DNA of 5,944 bases, taken from contig DAOUTV010000127.1 in assembly GCA_030668505.1 (NCBI GenBank), positions 1-5,944 of the forward strand, read 5' to 3'. Below the pieces are notes generated by a model, which saw nothing but the letters and a program-made list of their open reading frames with translations, searched no databases and was not told the DNA's origin. Positions within the stretch are counted from its first letter, which is position 1. Each line of letters opens with the position of its first letter. The DNA is from Desulfobacterales bacterium (GTDB lineage: Bacteria; Desulfobacterota; Desulfobacteria; Desulfobacterales; C00003060). Both the position numbers and the translations under genes were made by a program. Shown here piece after piece: positions 5,803 to 5,944 of this stretch.

Positions 5803-5941
5803 TTTTCTGCAAGGTCAAGGAAAACAAGGGGGTGCGCGGAGGCGTACCGAGGTACGTCGCACAAGCAACCCCGCTGTTTGACGCCGATTCAGCCGTCGTA
5901 GCCAAGAAGGCTACTTTGGCGAAGTCGGCGATTGCGGAAAA
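5803..5941. other. Structured element folding as a three-way junction
   Basis: Three nested stems occupy almost every base. The closing stem pairs TTTTCTGCAA (5803-5812) with TTGCGGAAAA (5932-5941), with one G-U pair. Arm A pairs GTC, AAACA, GGGG, GTGC and GGCGTAC (5814-5847) with GTACGTC, GCAC, CCCC, TGTTT and GAC (5852-5882), leaving loop CGAG. Arm B pairs CGCCGA, TTC, GCC and GTAGCC (5882-5903) with GGCTAC, GGC, GAA and TCGGCG (5909-5930), leaving loop AAGAA. C5882 can serve only one arm. Only G5813 and A5931 are unpaired at the junction. It could be a dispersed palindromic repeat or a structured RNA, and the strand is unknown. From memory it resembles intergenic repeats in Desulfobacterota with a GGCGTAC/GTACGYC hairpin, which I cannot verify. 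Confidence 0.6.
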
Positions 5942-5944
5942 GGG

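Overview
The window looks like chromosomal DNA from a member of the Deltaproteobacteria in the broad sense (Desulfobacterota), probably an uncultured or environmental lineage. This placement is inferred from three things: a kinase, lipoprotein and sigma-54 activator cluster of the QseE-QseG-QseF (GlrK-GlrR) type; a secreted fibronectin type III protein ending in a CFI-box C-terminal domain; and long, palindrome-rich intergenic regions. No rRNA, tRNA, CRISPR array or complete insertion sequence was seen.

Layout. A 41-codon charged protein (1-126) is followed by 629 bases without a convincing gene (127-755). A membrane histidine kinase (756-2210) then overlaps by 61 bases a small TPR-like, coiled-coil lipoprotein gene (2150-2728). 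A 343-base gap with REP-like palindromes (2729-3071) separates these from a REC/AAA+/Fis sigma-54 response regulator (3072-4427). A 688-base intergenic region (4428-5115) carries three copies of an 18-base palindrome of the form YGTAGG-N6-CCTWCR and, near its 3' end, a full-consensus sigma-54 promoter (5000-5016). Downstream lies the gene for a signal-peptide, FN3, CFI-box secreted protein (5116-5736). After it come an 8-bp hairpin touching the stop codon (5736-5771) and a 139-nt segment that folds on paper into a compact three-way junction (5803-5941), continuing to the window edge.

Working model. The kinase senses an envelope signal, perhaps modulated by the lipoprotein, and phosphorylates the sigma-54 activator at Asp52. 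The activator then drives RNA polymerase-sigma54 at 5000-5016, possibly from the repeated palindromes, to make the secreted FN3/CFI-box protein. The promoter, palindromes and protein domains are visible in the sequence. The link between this regulator and these sites is inference. The most interesting points are this self-contained candidate regulatory circuit and the three-way-junction element at the right end.
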